A stretch of DNA of 64,000 bases from Candidatus Zhuqueibacterota bacterium (GCA_003576975.1 QEVD01000003.1:24562-88561), one strand, 5' to 3'; shown: positions 26,113 to 35,695, numbered from the stretch's first letter. A program made the numbers and translations. The notes: generated from the sequence alone by a model not told the origin.

Positions 26113-26883
26113 ATGGAACTGGCGCTTTTGCAGAAAGATATCATCATAAATATTATCTCCAGCCTGCTCGGAGCCGCGCTTAGCATTCTTGCTACAATTG
26201 TTATTCGATATTTCAGGCTCAACCGCCCCATTCGAAAAATTTGGAATAATCTAATCCAGGATGATGAAAAATTCTCTTTTATCACAACAGCGCTTGTAAC
26301 TTCCGAGCATAAGATTTACACGGCAGTACCATCTGCGGAGTTTACGGCTTTATCTGATCTTTTGGCTCAGTTCAAAAAAGTCTACAAAAACATTGAGTTT
26401 GATCACTATCCTTCCGGTAAATTTCCCTTTTCCAAAATCGGCGGGCCGCTGCTGCTTGTGGGAGGGCCACGCCACAACGATATAACCAAGCTCTTGTTTG
26501 AACGTGTTCATCTACCGGTACGCTTTGATGGGCATAGTCTGGTCGACAAAGATAATGTGCGCAGCACGCCGCTAGCCATTAATCAAACGATCATCAAAGA
26601 CTATGGCATTATTATCAGTATTCCCAACCCGTTTCATGATAATAATCGAATCATACTCCTGGCGGGCTGCCATGCTTATGGAACAAACGCTGCAATTCGA
26701 GCGATGACTTGGCCGTTTCTCAAGGAAACGTTGAAGCATATCTCTTCGCCAGATTATGCCGTTGTTGTGGAGGCCCTGGTCGTAAATGAGTTTGTCAGCA
26801 AGCCTAAAATTGTAAAAGTTTTTGAAATTACAGAGTTAGTTGGCACGAGCATGCCAATTATCGAATCCTCACATCCAATTTGA
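26113..26883 (+). CDS. Uncharacterised membrane-anchored protein, 256 aa
   Basis: One N-terminal transmembrane helix (residues about 10-33, IIINIISSLLGAALSILATI), then a cytoplasmic or periplasmic alpha/beta domain. Conserved-looking motifs are IGGPLLLVGGPRHNDITKLL (about 112-131) and RIILLAGCHAYGTNAAIRAM (about 183-202). The two Gly-rich strands suggest a Rossmann-like nucleotide or ligand pocket, but I do not recognise the family. The gene is visibly A+T-richer than its neighbours and is flanked by dispersed repeats, so it may have been acquired horizontally. GGGG with A-rich spacer precedes the ATG. Confidence 0.7.
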   Translation: MELALLQKDIIINIISSLLGAALSILATIVIRYFRLNRPIRKIWNNLIQDDEKFSFITTALVTSEHKIYTAVPSAEFTALSDLLAQFKKVYKNIEFDHYPSGKFPFSKIGGPLLLVGGPRHNDITKLLFERVHLPVRFDGHSLVDKDNVRSTPLAINQTIIKDYGIIISIPNPFHDNNRIILLAGCHAYGTNAAIRAMTWPFLKETLKHISSPDYAVVVEALVVNEFVSKPKIVKVFEITELVGTSMPIIESSHPI

Positions 26884-26935
26884 ATCTAGTGTCTTCAAGA
26901 GTTCTGAGAAACTATATAAACCGGCTCTTCCCACC

Positions 26936-27721
26936 ATGGAAAAACTCTTCATCATCAAAATTGGCGGAAACGTTATCGATCAACCCGAGGCCTTTGCGAC
27001 TTTTCTCGACGATTTTGCGCAAATTGAAGGCAAAAAAATTTTAGTGCACGGCGGAGGAAAGCTCGCCACCGACCTCGCCAAAACTCTCGGCATTGCAACC
27101 AAAATGGTGGAAGGCCGGCGCATTACCGATGCTGAAACGCTCAAAGTTGTAACGATGGTGTACGCCGGTTTGATCAACAAAAGCATTGTCAGCGGCCTGC
27201 AAAGCCGGGGTTGTAATGCCCTGGGTTTAACCGGCGCAGACGCGAATGTCATCGCAGCTACGAAACGGCAGCATGCAACGCTCGATTTCGGTTTCGTGGG
27301 CGATATTGCGCGCGTCAACTCGGCGGCGATTATATCGTTTTTGCAAGCCGGCATTTCTCCCGTGTTTGCGCCCCTGACGCACGACGGCAAAGGCTTGATG
27401 CTCAACACCAATGCCGATGCCATTGCGGCCGCGCTGGCCGCCGCATTGTTACCGCATTTTAAAATGAGTTTGATTTATTGCTTCGACAAGCCGGGGGTCT
27501 TAGCGTCCACCCATGAAGACAGCCTCATTTCCCGCCTCACGCTTGCCCGCTATCATGAACTGCGCACAGCAGGCATCATCTCGCAAGGCATGATTCCCAA
27601 GCTGGACGAATCCTTCGCCGCTCTGCAAGCCGGGGCGGAAGCCATCATTCTCTGCCACGCCTCCCAAATTCGCCAGGCCGCCGGCGGTGAAACGCCGGTG
27701 GGCACCCGCCTGAGTTTGTGA
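26936..27721 (+). CDS. argB: Acetylglutamate kinase
   Basis: Phosphorylates N-acetyl-L-glutamate in arginine synthesis. Amino-acid kinase fold: K8 and GGNV (IIKIGGNVID), HGGG (38-41) for phosphate binding, VEGRRITD (58-65) for acetylglutamate, GLTGADAN and the C-terminal GMIPKLDES helix. From ATG 26936 it has 261 residues, the normal length; a longer frame upstream overlaps the previous gene and adds nothing conserved. No other arg gene is nearby, which is unusual as arg genes often cluster. The residue pattern is standard ArgB; a LysW-dependent (LysZ-type) role cannot be excluded. Confidence 0.9.
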   Translation: MEKLFIIKIGGNVIDQPEAFATFLDDFAQIEGKKILVHGGGKLATDLAKTLGIATKMVEGRRITDAETLKVVTMVYAGLINKSIVSGLQSRGCNALGLTGADANVIAATKRQHATLDFGFVGDIARVNSAAIISFLQAGISPVFAPLTHDGKGLMLNTNADAIAAALAAALLPHFKMSLIYCFDKPGVLASTHEDSLISRLTLARYHELRTAGIISQGMIPKLDESFAALQAGAEAIILCHASQIRQAAGGETPVGTRLSL

Positions 27722-28028
27722 CATAACCGTAATTTTATGCCGGCAGGAATTTTCAGCGATTGTCCTGGAATGCCGGTATAAAAGTATGACCAGAAAAGGC
27801 TTGAGGACTTCATTTATTAATTAATGAATCGGTAACGCCGCCTCGTTCATACTGATTGAAATGTATCAGCGGTAGGCGGACGCGTTATTTGCCTGCCTCG
27901 TCGAGCGGGAGCTAAGCCTGCAACCCGAAGGCGCAATCACGTGACTCTCGAATGATGAGGGCGGATGAGCTTGCGCTTTTTTCATTTGATCCCCCTGGTT
28001 TGCAATCATACGGCGCTTGTTAGAGATT
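27722..28028. other. Intergenic region with small inverted repeats
   Basis: No gene. Inverted motifs include TGCCGGCAGGAA ... TTCC-type arms around 27738-27776 (TGCCGG and CCGGCA ends) and a near-palindrome TTCATTTATTAATTAATGAA at about 27810. These are likely minor dispersed elements; the first may terminate argB. Confidence 0.45.
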
Positions 28029-29519
28029 ATGGAAAACGAAGAACGTCACAACGGCGACGCCCTTCTTGACGCCCTGTCGCGCATCAGCACGGTTATCAAC
28101 ACGCTGCAAGAGTTCGACGTTTTGCTCGAAAAGATCATGGACATCGCGGTCGAGACGGTGGGCGCCGAGCGCGGCTTTATTTTATTAAACAATGAAACCG
28201 GCACGCCGACCGTGCGCATTGCGCGCAACATCACCGAAGAGAAAATTCAAGATGTGGCCCGCATCTCCAGCAGCGTGGTGCGCCAGGTGTTGCAAACCGG
28301 CGAAGCCGTGTTGATTTATGACACCGAGAGCGAAGGCGCTTTCGAAGACATGCACAGCATCGTCATGTATCAGATTCGCTCGATTGCCTGCGTGCCGCTG
28401 AAAATCAAAGAACGGCGCATCGGCGCGCTTTATCTCGACAGCATCAATCATCGCAGCGGTTTCACGCAAACCAGCATTCCCTTCCTGATGACGTTTGCCA
28501 ATCAAGCGGCCATCGCCATCGAGAATGCCCAGCTTTACCAGCAGCTTCAGGAAGAAAACCGGCAGTTGCGCAAGGAAGTGCAGCGCGTCAGCGGGTTTGC
28601 CGGCATCATCGGCGAGAGCCACAAAATGAAGCAGATTTTTGACACCATCAACAGCCTGCTGGATTCGGATGCGCCGGTATTGATTCAAGGCGAAAGCGGC
28701 ACAGGCAAGGAATTGGTGGCGCGCGCGTTGCACCATCACGGCGCACGGCGCGAAAAAACATTTGTCGCCCTGTTTTGCGGCGCGCTGCCGGAATCGCTGC
28801 TCGAAAGCGAGCTGTTCGGACACAAGAAAGGCGCGTTTACCGGCGCCATCAGCGATAAAAAAGGCCTGTTCGAAACTGCCGACAACGGCACGTTCTTTCT
28901 CGATGAGATCGGCGATATCTCGCTCACGCTGCAAACCCAGCTTCTGCGCGTGCTGCAAGAAGGCGAGATCAAGCGCGTCGGTGAAAATCACGTGCGCAAA
29001 GTCGACGTCCGCATCATCACCGCCACCAACAAAAACCTGCAGGAAAAAATCAAAGACGGCTCGTTTCGCGAAGATTTGTATTACCGCCTGAACGTCATGA
29101 ATATCTATTTGCCGGCGTTGCGCGAGCGCGCCGAGGATATTCCGTTGCTGGTGCAGCATTTTCTGCAATTGTTTACCGAAAAATACCGCAAGAACATTCA
29201 CGGTTTTTCAACTGCCGCACTCGATCGCTTGACGCGCTATCACTGGCCGGGAAACATCCGGGAATTGCGCAACACCGTCGAGCGCGCCGTGGTGCATGCC
29301 AAGGGCGCGTTGATCGGCGTGGAAGATTTGCGCCTGGCCGAGACCAACGGCCATCTTGCGCTGGCCTCCAACATGACGGTGGAGCAGCTCGTGCGCAAGC
29401 TGGTCGAGCAAACGTTGCAGGAAACGGGCGGCAATGTGACGCACGCCGCGCAGCGGCTGGGGGTATCGCGACGCTGGATTCAGTACAAACAGAAACAGTG
29501 GCAATATGGACAGAATTGA
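28029..29519 (+). CDS. GAF-domain sigma-54-dependent transcriptional activator
   Basis: Bacterial enhancer-binding protein. A GAF sensory domain spans residues about 20-165, and an AAA+ ATPase domain about 195-430: Walker A GESGTGKE (221-228), the sigma-54 contact loop GAFTGA (268-273) and Walker B GTFFLDEIGD (about 286-295). A Fis-type helix-turn-helix lies at the end (VTHAAQRLGVSRRWIQYKQK). It lacks a receiver, so the GAF ligand is the input. ATG 28029 is chosen; a TTG at 28017 is also in frame. Its 3' end overlaps the following kinase by 14 bases, suggesting coupled expression and a shared pathway. Confidence 0.94.
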   Translation: MENEERHNGDALLDALSRISTVINTLQEFDVLLEKIMDIAVETVGAERGFILLNNETGTPTVRIARNITEEKIQDVARISSSVVRQVLQTGEAVLIYDTESEGAFEDMHSIVMYQIRSIACVPLKIKERRIGALYLDSINHRSGFTQTSIPFLMTFANQAAIAIENAQLYQQLQEENRQLRKEVQRVSGFAGIIGESHKMKQIFDTINSLLDSDAPVLIQGESGTGKELVARALHHHGARREKTFVALFCGALPESLLESELFGHKKGAFTGAISDKKGLFETADNGTFFLDEIGDISLTLQTQLLRVLQEGEIKRVGENHVRKVDVRIITATNKNLQEKIKDGSFREDLYYRLNVMNIYLPALRERAEDIPLLVQHFLQLFTEKYRKNIHGFSTAALDRLTRYHWPGNIRELRNTVERAVVHAKGALIGVEDLRLAETNGHLALASNMTVEQLVRKLVEQTLQETGGNVTHAAQRLGVSRRWIQYKQKQWQYGQN

Positions 29520-30807
29520 TGGTTACCAAATTTTTGCCGAGCTGAAAAACGGGCCGGTAACCACGGTTTTCAAAGCGTTCGATACGCGTCGCAATCAAGT
29601 CGTCTTGATCAAATTGCTGCAGGCGGAAGCGGCGATCAAGGAACATTGGCGCGCGCAATTCATGCAGGAAAGCCGGATTAGCGCGCAACTCAACCATCCC
29701 AACTTGCGCCGCACCCTGCACGCCGGCACCCTCGCCGATCAGCCTTACATCGTTCTGGAATACGTCGAAGGCCCCACGCTCGCGGAGCTGATCAAGCAGC
29801 ATAAAAAACTGCCGATTGATTTGTGCATCTACATTGCCAAAGAACTGGCGCGCGCCATTGCGGCGGTGCATCGCAACAAAGTTCTGCATCGCGACATCAA
29901 GCCGCAGAACATTTTTTTGTCCATGAGCGGCGCGGTCAAGCTGGGCGATCTCGGTTCGGCGCACGAGCTGGCAGATGTCAGCCCGCTGACGATCGGCACG
30001 CCCGCCTACATGTCGCCGGAGTATATTTTAGGGCAGGAGGTGGGGGAATCGAGTGACCTGTTTTCACTGGGCGCGGTGTTGTATGAAATTCTCACCGGTG
30101 AAGTCGCGTTTGTCAATCGCACGCTGGCTTCGACCTTGCTTCATGTGGTAAATTGGGATCCCGTGCCCATTTCGAAATTGCGTCCGGAAACCCCCGCCGA
30201 GCTTATCATCACCTGCCAAAAATTGCTCGCCAAGAAATCCGCCGAGCGCTACGGCAGCGCCAAAGTGGTGCTGGACGATCTCAGCTTTTTGGGGCGCAGT
30301 TATGGCTTGAGCACCAACCAGCGCGATCTCGCGCAATTTCTGGAATCGCCGGAAACCTACGAAGGCATTGATTTGAAAGCTGTGGCGCAGCGGGATGCTG
30401 CGCGCGCCGCCGGTTCGCGTTTGCAGCGCATTCCGACGCTGAGCTGGGGCGTGGCCGCGATTCTCAGCGCCAGCATGTTTCTGGCGGGTGTGCTTTTTAT
30501 CAAGGGCCTGAAGGAATATTTTTATGGCCCTCTGGTCAAAGCGCCGTCCAGCAGCGTCACTGCGCCGCTGCCGCGTGCGTTTACCAGCGCGAATTTTGGC
30601 TATCTTGATTTGCATGTAAACTCCGGCGGCGAAGTCTTCATCGACGGCGAGACGATTGGCGCCGGGCCGATGCGCGCGCTGATGGCGTTGCCAGTCGGCC
30701 CTCACGAGATCGATATCAACGATCCGTTTGAAGGCGTGACGAAAAAGAATATCACGATCAATTCCGGCGACACCTTGCGGCTGACGATTGATCTGGATGA
30801 ACCGTGA
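29506..30807 (+). CDS. Ser/Thr protein kinase with transmembrane helix and PEGA domain
   Basis: Kinase domain residues about 7-265: Lys in VVLIKLL (about 43), catalytic loop HRDIKPQN (about 130-137), metal motif GDLGSA (DLG in place of DFG), GTPAYMSPEY activation segment end. A linker follows, then a transmembrane helix about 310-332 (LSWGVAAILSASMFLAGVLF) and an extracytoplasmic PEGA-like domain (about 365-431; GGEVFIDGETIGAGPMRALM) as found in surface-layer and kinase proteins. It overlaps the sigma-54 activator gene, so the kinase may modify that activator; this is inference. Confidence 0.93.
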   Translation: MDRIDGYQIFAELKNGPVTTVFKAFDTRRNQVVLIKLLQAEAAIKEHWRAQFMQESRISAQLNHPNLRRTLHAGTLADQPYIVLEYVEGPTLAELIKQHKKLPIDLCIYIAKELARAIAAVHRNKVLHRDIKPQNIFLSMSGAVKLGDLGSAHELADVSPLTIGTPAYMSPEYILGQEVGESSDLFSLGAVLYEILTGEVAFVNRTLASTLLHVVNWDPVPISKLRPETPAELIITCQKLLAKKSAERYGSAKVVLDDLSFLGRSYGLSTNQRDLAQFLESPETYEGIDLKAVAQRDAARAAGSRLQRIPTLSWGVAAILSASMFLAGVLFIKGLKEYFYGPLVKAPSSSVTAPLPRAFTSANFGYLDLHVNSGGEVFIDGETIGAGPMRALMALPVGPHEIDINDPFEGVTKKNITINSGDTLRLTIDLDEP

Positions 30808-30838
30808 GCAAGACCCCAGACGAAAGCTTTTAATTCGA

Positions 30839-30985
30839 ATGATTTCTATTCTCCAGATTTGCTTCCGGCTCGGCCTGGTCGCGCTGGCTGTTGCCATGCT
30901 GGCTGCCATCACGCCGCAGCAAAAGCTCGAAACCATGTTGAATATTCTCCCCGCAACCATGGGGGAAAACAAATGCTGTTCATGA
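30839..30985 (+). CDS. Possible small membrane protein, 48 aa
   Basis: Short frame between the kinase and the GT39-like gene. It encodes one hydrophobic helix (ICFRLGLVALAVAMLAAITP, residues 7-26) and a short tail ending CCS. It overlaps the next gene by 13 bases and starts 31 bases after the kinase stop. The frame may be translated and coupled to the next gene, but no clear ribosome-binding site exists and it could be chance. Confidence 0.35.
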   Translation: MISILQICFRLGLVALAVAMLAAITPQQKLETMLNILPATMGENKCCS

Positions 30986-32841
30986 CCCTGCCTTTCAGTG
31001 AGCATCGCGTTTTTATTTCAGCTTATCACTTTCCCGGATTATTGCTGGCGCTGATTTTTGCGTTGTTTCTCTGTTCGCGCGTTGGCAGGGCGATTCTTGC
31101 GGCGCTGACCAAAAATAAAAAAGCCGGGCTTGCCGGAGCCGTATCGTTATTAATTTTTTTGTTTACGCTAACCCCGCGACCGCCCGTGATTGGCGGGGAA
31201 ATTACCTGGTATACCATTGTTTATCTGCTGTGGGGATCGCTCTGCTTGGGGCTGCTGCTGCACGGCCTTGGGCCGTTGGTATTGTTGATTAATCAGGAAG
31301 CATCTTGTCGTCATATGATGATTAAGGCCTGGGATAAAGTGAATCAAATTTTTCTTGGCACCAGACCATTCATTTTCTTAAGTGTTCTGTTTTTGGCTTT
31401 CTTTGTTTTGACAAATCTTGCCTCATATTTTCTGTTCGAACACTTACCCCATATTACCGATAGTATTGCGCAAGTATTTCACGCAAAGATTTTTTCTGAA
31501 GGGAAATTAGTTGCTCCTTCACCGGAGCCTCGAGAGTTTTTTGATCTCAAAAATGAACGAGGGCAAAGTACGATTATCAACAACGGCAAGTGGTATTCGC
31601 AGTATCCCCCTGGACATTCTTTACTCTTGATGCTAGGCGTTTTTTTCGATGTGCCGTGGCTGATTAATCCTTTGCTGGGTTCGTTGACTATAATCGTTCT
31701 TTATTGCCTTGGAAAAGAATTGTATGACGAAAAGACTGCCAGGCTATCGGCCTCGTTTTTGTTGTTCTCGCCCTTCATTTTCTTTATGTCTTCAGAGTTT
31801 ATGAACCATGCGAGTGCTTTGTTTTTTTTCGTATTGTTCATGCTATTTTTTGCAAAGGCGATACGTGCTGGAAGAACCGGCTTTGGTACAATTTCTGGTG
31901 CCTCTCTGGGGATGATCTTAAACATTCGCCCGCTAACCGCGGTGGCGTTGGCAGTCCCCTTTTTTGTATATAGCAGTTATTTACTGTTGACGCAGTTTCA
32001 TAAAAGCGTTCGACCACTGATCGCAATAGCTATAACATTTTTTGTTTTTGTTGCATTTTTACTAGGCTTTAATTCTCTTACCAACGGCGATCCTTTTTTG
32101 TTCGGATATGAAGTTTTGTATGGAGATCAGGTTAAGCCTGGCTTTGGTCATGCGGCGTGGGGTGAACCTCATACACCGGATTTGGGACTGCGTAACACTC
32201 TGAACGATTTGAATGGGTTAAATAAATATTTGTTTGAATGGCCTATACCATCGTTGTTCTTTGTGTTTTTGCTGTTTGCCTCTCTCACCCGCAATACGTG
32301 GGATTATTTGTTATTGGCAACGTTTGTTTCGCTCACGCTGGCATATTTTTTTTATTGGTTCCATCAATGGATTTTTGGTCCGCGATTCCTCTATGAATCA
32401 ACAGCTGCTCTTATGGTATTGATAGCGCGCGGTATCTTACGGGTTCCAACATTTCTTCGAAGTGAGTTAGGCCTCACCTTTTCTGCTAGAAAAATAAATG
32501 CCGGCACTATGTCGATTGTCGCGATATGTTTTGGCATTGCGCTTTTGGGCAATATCCCAACGTTGATACAATACTATGGTCGCGATTTTGGGAAAGTTAA
32601 CAGAAAAGTCATAACTGCGGTGGAAGAACGTGGACTCAAGAAAGCCATTATCTTTACTCGCTCCTACTACGGCAGCGTCCTACCGGCAAATTCACCATTG
32701 TTGGATGGGGATATTATTTACGCGCGGGATCTCGGTGAGAAGAATCATCTGCTCATGGCAAGCTTTCCCGATTATGATTATTATCTCGCCGAAGGTGAAA
32801 AGGTCGAGCCCTTAAGCAAATGCGAATACCAGATGCCGTAA
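30973..32841 (+). CDS. Multi-pass membrane glycosyltransferase (GT39/ArnT-like, GT-C fold)
   Basis: About 622 residues with 10 to 13 membrane helices. A GT-C feature is the acidic first periplasmic loop (LFEHLPHITDSIAQVFHAKI, near residue 155), followed by WYSQYPPGHSLLL (near 210), which resembles the PPG/P-x-G motif of GT39-like enzymes. Such enzymes transfer sugars from polyprenyl-phosphate donors on the periplasmic side. Starts at ATG 30973 (MLFMTLPFSEHR). The gene is A+T-richer than its surroundings from about 31300. Convergent with the next gene, with 49 bases between their stops. Confidence 0.8.
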   Translation: MLFMTLPFSEHRVFISAYHFPGLLLALIFALFLCSRVGRAILAALTKNKKAGLAGAVSLLIFLFTLTPRPPVIGGEITWYTIVYLLWGSLCLGLLLHGLGPLVLLINQEASCRHMMIKAWDKVNQIFLGTRPFIFLSVLFLAFFVLTNLASYFLFEHLPHITDSIAQVFHAKIFSEGKLVAPSPEPREFFDLKNERGQSTIINNGKWYSQYPPGHSLLLMLGVFFDVPWLINPLLGSLTIIVLYCLGKELYDEKTARLSASFLLFSPFIFFMSSEFMNHASALFFFVLFMLFFAKAIRAGRTGFGTISGASLGMILNIRPLTAVALAVPFFVYSSYLLLTQFHKSVRPLIAIAITFFVFVAFLLGFNSLTNGDPFLFGYEVLYGDQVKPGFGHAAWGEPHTPDLGLRNTLNDLNGLNKYLFEWPIPSLFFVFLLFASLTRNTWDYLLLATFVSLTLAYFFYWFHQWIFGPRFLYESTAALMVLIARGILRVPTFLRSELGLTFSARKINAGTMSIVAICFGIALLGNIPTLIQYYGRDFGKVNRKVITAVEERGLKKAIIFTRSYYGSVLPANSPLLDGDIIYARDLGEKNHLLMASFPDYDYYLAEGEKVEPLSKCEYQMP

Positions 32842-32890
32842 TTTGTCGCTGAATTGTTTTGAGCATTCGCACGCCACGATTTAATATTGT

Positions 32891-34567
32891 CTATTTTTCT
32901 ATCTCATTGAGAGAACTATCACTTACCTCCATTATTCTTTCCAATTTCCAGAGCATCAGGCCGGGCACTAGCTCATGCCTGGACTTGATGGGCGCCGCCG
33001 GAGCGGCAGACATTCTCAGACCATACCGGGAAATGATTTCTTGATCATCGAATTCATAGATCATGTTGGACAATAAGTATATTGGCCCCTTGTGCTGTTT
33101 CAAAAGCGCTGACATTTCTGCTTGAAACTTGTTGTCATCGCCTGGTTCGGTAAAGTAGGTGTTGACCCGTACGAACCGGAGGGCCGGGGGAAAAAACGGA
33201 ATCAGATAAGACCAGGCTTTTTTCTGGGTGATGAGAACAATGGTATTTTCCGGGTGCTCAATTTCCGGCAAATCGATTTCAAAGAATCGTGATTTCCACG
33301 AAAGCCGTTCCCAATGCGAGTATTCTACACTTGCGATTATGCCCGTAAAAACCAATGCCAGCAGCATTATTTGAAGCTTGTGAGAACGAATTAAGCGCGT
33401 GATCAATATGGCAATGATCACCGGCGCCAACAGTTCAAGCGGTATGAGAAAGCGATAGAGAGAAAATCTCAGTTGCCAAATGAGGTATGAGCTTATAAAG
33501 AATATGATTAGGAAAACCGAAAGGCGCGCAAAGCCCGTATCGTGTTCCGTATTGGGCTGAACTTGTCTCACGCTGCCACTGCCACTGCCGCTGCGCTTTC
33601 GGTATATCTTTAGCAATGCCGTCCCTAACAGCAAAATGTAAATAACCGCCCAGCGGGCATCGCGAAATGGAATTTCCAGAGCATTTGTGTCGGTAATCGC
33701 AAAATAGAAGGGATAGAAAAGCCCTTGCACCCAATCATCCGGAAAATACTTGTTCATGGTATAATTGGTGGCGGAAATATAGGGTGATTGAAAGATGCGA
33801 TTATAAAATGGAAACAGCGGATTGCCAAACAGGTTCCACATTTTGAACATCCATGCGCCCGCCGACAGAAGAACGCCGCTCACCATGCCAAGACCCCACC
33901 AACCACCCACGACCAACCTCTCGCGCCAGCTCGTTGCCTGAAACGGCAGCGCAATAAGGAATCCGAGCCCAAACGTGAGTACCGTCAACTTAAATCCTAT
34001 TCCCATCCCCATGACTAGTCCCGAGAGCAACACATAGCAGATTTTGCGATGCGCCGGCGTTGCGGCGCTCTCCCTTCCTGCTTTGATGATCAAGAGCAGA
34101 GATGAAAGCACAAAAATGCTGACTAGATTGTCGTTGGTTGCAGTGCCCAACACAGGTAGAAAGCCCCCGCCATAAACACCGACGCCCGCGCTGAACAGGG
34201 CGAAAATCAATTTTTTGCCGGCGCCGATTTGCGTAAAAGCGCTATCACAGAACCACAGGGCCAACAGGAATATCAACCAAAAGTTTAAACCGTGAATGCC
34301 GCCCATGATGAATCCCGCAACGACAGGAGGCGTGAATTCAATCAAATAATAATAAGGTAGATCGGGCAGAGGATTGAGAAACGTTTGCAATCCGGCTGGC
34401 AGATAGTCATAGCCGAGACGGTTGTGCAGAAAAGCATGGGCGTTGTAATAGTGATAATTACGGATATCCCAAATGTTATCCTTGCCGAAATAAACCGACA
34501 ATAACCCAAAAAACAGAAAGCTTTGCAGCAAGATTATTGTGATCGTCGATTTTTGCACTTGTTCCAT
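32891..34567 (-). CDS. Multi-pass membrane protein, GT87/GT-C-like
   Basis: 558 residues with about 10 helices. Residues 30-60 hold a soluble acidic/aromatic loop (DNIWDIRNYHYYNAHAFLHN) typical of GT-C polyprenol-sugar transferases. The C-terminal 150 residues form a soluble domain after the last helix (LPEIEHPENTIVLITQKK). Likely a periplasmic-face glycosyltransferase for surface glycans; exact family uncertain. Read in the opposite direction from the preceding GT39-like gene and in the same direction as the GT2 and methyltransferase genes upstream of it. Confidence 0.72.
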   Translation of the reverse strand: MEQVQKSTITIILLQSFLFFGLLSVYFGKDNIWDIRNYHYYNAHAFLHNRLGYDYLPAGLQTFLNPLPDLPYYYLIEFTPPVVAGFIMGGIHGLNFWLIFLLALWFCDSAFTQIGAGKKLIFALFSAGVGVYGGGFLPVLGTATNDNLVSIFVLSSLLLIIKAGRESAATPAHRKICYVLLSGLVMGMGIGFKLTVLTFGLGFLIALPFQATSWRERLVVGGWWGLGMVSGVLLSAGAWMFKMWNLFGNPLFPFYNRIFQSPYISATNYTMNKYFPDDWVQGLFYPFYFAITDTNALEIPFRDARWAVIYILLLGTALLKIYRKRSGSGSGSVRQVQPNTEHDTGFARLSVFLIIFFISSYLIWQLRFSLYRFLIPLELLAPVIIAILITRLIRSHKLQIMLLALVFTGIIASVEYSHWERLSWKSRFFEIDLPEIEHPENTIVLITQKKAWSYLIPFFPPALRFVRVNTYFTEPGDDNKFQAEMSALLKQHKGPIYLLSNMIYEFDDQEIISRYGLRMSAAPAAPIKSRHELVPGLMLWKLERIMEVSDSSLNEIEK

Positions 34568-34939
34568 GAGAAGGAAACTTATTGGTTATCACCTTAATTT
34601 TGCACCGGATTTAGTCGGGCACGCAATCGGCTCGGTTTTGAGCGCATTACGAGTCATCCAAGTGGTTGGGCATTAAATTTTTGCCTCAAGATGAAATGAA
34701 AAACTCCGCTAGGAGTGAAATGTTTATAGTAATGGACGCAAACAGTTTTCGACAACTCCGGAGGAGTGGTATGCTCTTTTCATCGAACGATAAAGTTGTA
34801 AAATCAAGCCCATACACCATTTCACTCCTTCGGAGTTTTGAAGGATAGTGGGGCGGATTTCACTATAAATATTCCACCGCTTCGCGGTTTGTTTAAGACG
34901 ATTGTCGATTCTTTCTTGTCATATCTCAGCATGCAAAAT
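34568..34939. repeat. Intergenic cluster of ACTCCGnAGGAGTGAAA elements
   Basis: Contains ACTCCGCTAGGAGTGAAATG with TTTATAG following (34702-34732), ACTCCGGAGGAGTGG (34754-34768) and the inverted form TTTCACTCCTTCGGAGTTTTG-like at 34820-34840 (arms CACTCC/GGAGTT). It closes with TTTCACTATAAATATTCC (34859-) and CCGCTTCGCGG. Each core is a small palindrome. They lie in both orientations, so the region can fold on itself. No gene. Confidence 0.75.
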
Positions 34940-35695
34940 TCAGGTAGTAAGAGGTGAATCTGTAGAATTCTGGGGTAAGGAGGCCAACGCTGGCAACGAT
35001 GGCCGTAGCCGGCTCCGCACCACCAGCCCCCATCTTAATAGAGCTACCAACGCGCGCACACCATCCCGCCAGGTTATTTTTTTACCCTCGGCGTAATCGC
35101 GACCCGTGTACGTAATCGGGATTTCATAAACGCGATAACCGTAGCGGAAAAGCTTGACCGTCACTTCGACTTCGAAATCGAAGGTGTATGATTGAATATC
35201 AAGTGCCTTGAAAACATCCGCACGGATAACTTTGAAGCCCGTTTCCATGTCGGTGAGAATGCCGGAGGTGATGGCATTCGCCAGGAACGTGAGAAACTTG
35301 TTTCCGAGATAATGCCAAAACAGAAAAACGCGATGCGGGCCCAGAAACCGCGAGCCGTAAACCGCATCCGCCCAGCCCTGTTCAATCAACTTAAGCGCTT
35401 GCGGATAATCTTCCGGATGATATTCTAAATCCGCGTCTTGAATCACGATGACGTCGCCGGTCACCGCTGCCAGCGCGGTTTTGATGGCCTGGCCCTTGCC
35501 TTGATTGCGTTGATGGAACAAGCACAACAGCGAGGCTTTGCCGTCAAGTTGCGCGAGTATCTCGCGCGTGCCGTCGGTGGACCCGTCATCTACCACAATC
35601 ACTTGCTTCGCACAGGGCACATTCAGCACGCGGCTGATGATTTCTCGGATGGTTTGTTGTTCGTTATAGACCGGAATAATGACGGATAGGGTCAA
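34940..35695 (-). CDS. Glycosyltransferase family 2 (dolichyl-phosphate mannosyltransferase-like)
   Basis: GT-A enzyme, cytoplasmic. VIIPVYNEQQTI (5-16), VVDDGSTDGT (34-43), nucleotide-sugar metal motif QDADLEYHPEDY (about 86-97), and GSRF followed by ETGFKVIRADV. This is the polyprenyl-phosphate glycosyltransferase (DPM1-like) subfamily, without the C-terminal membrane domain. It would make polyprenyl-P-sugar, the donor for the GT-C enzymes encoded next to it. 251 residues; the last 25 are low in conservation. Confidence 0.92.
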   Translation of the reverse strand: MTLSVIIPVYNEQQTIREIISRVLNVPCAKQVIVVDDGSTDGTREILAQLDGKASLLCLFHQRNQGKGQAIKTALAAVTGDVIVIQDADLEYHPEDYPQALKLIEQGWADAVYGSRFLGPHRVFLFWHYLGNKFLTFLANAITSGILTDMETGFKVIRADVFKALDIQSYTFDFEVEVTVKLFRYGYRVYEIPITYTGRDYAEGKKITWRDGVRALVALLRWGLVVRSRLRPSLPALASLPQNSTDSPLTT

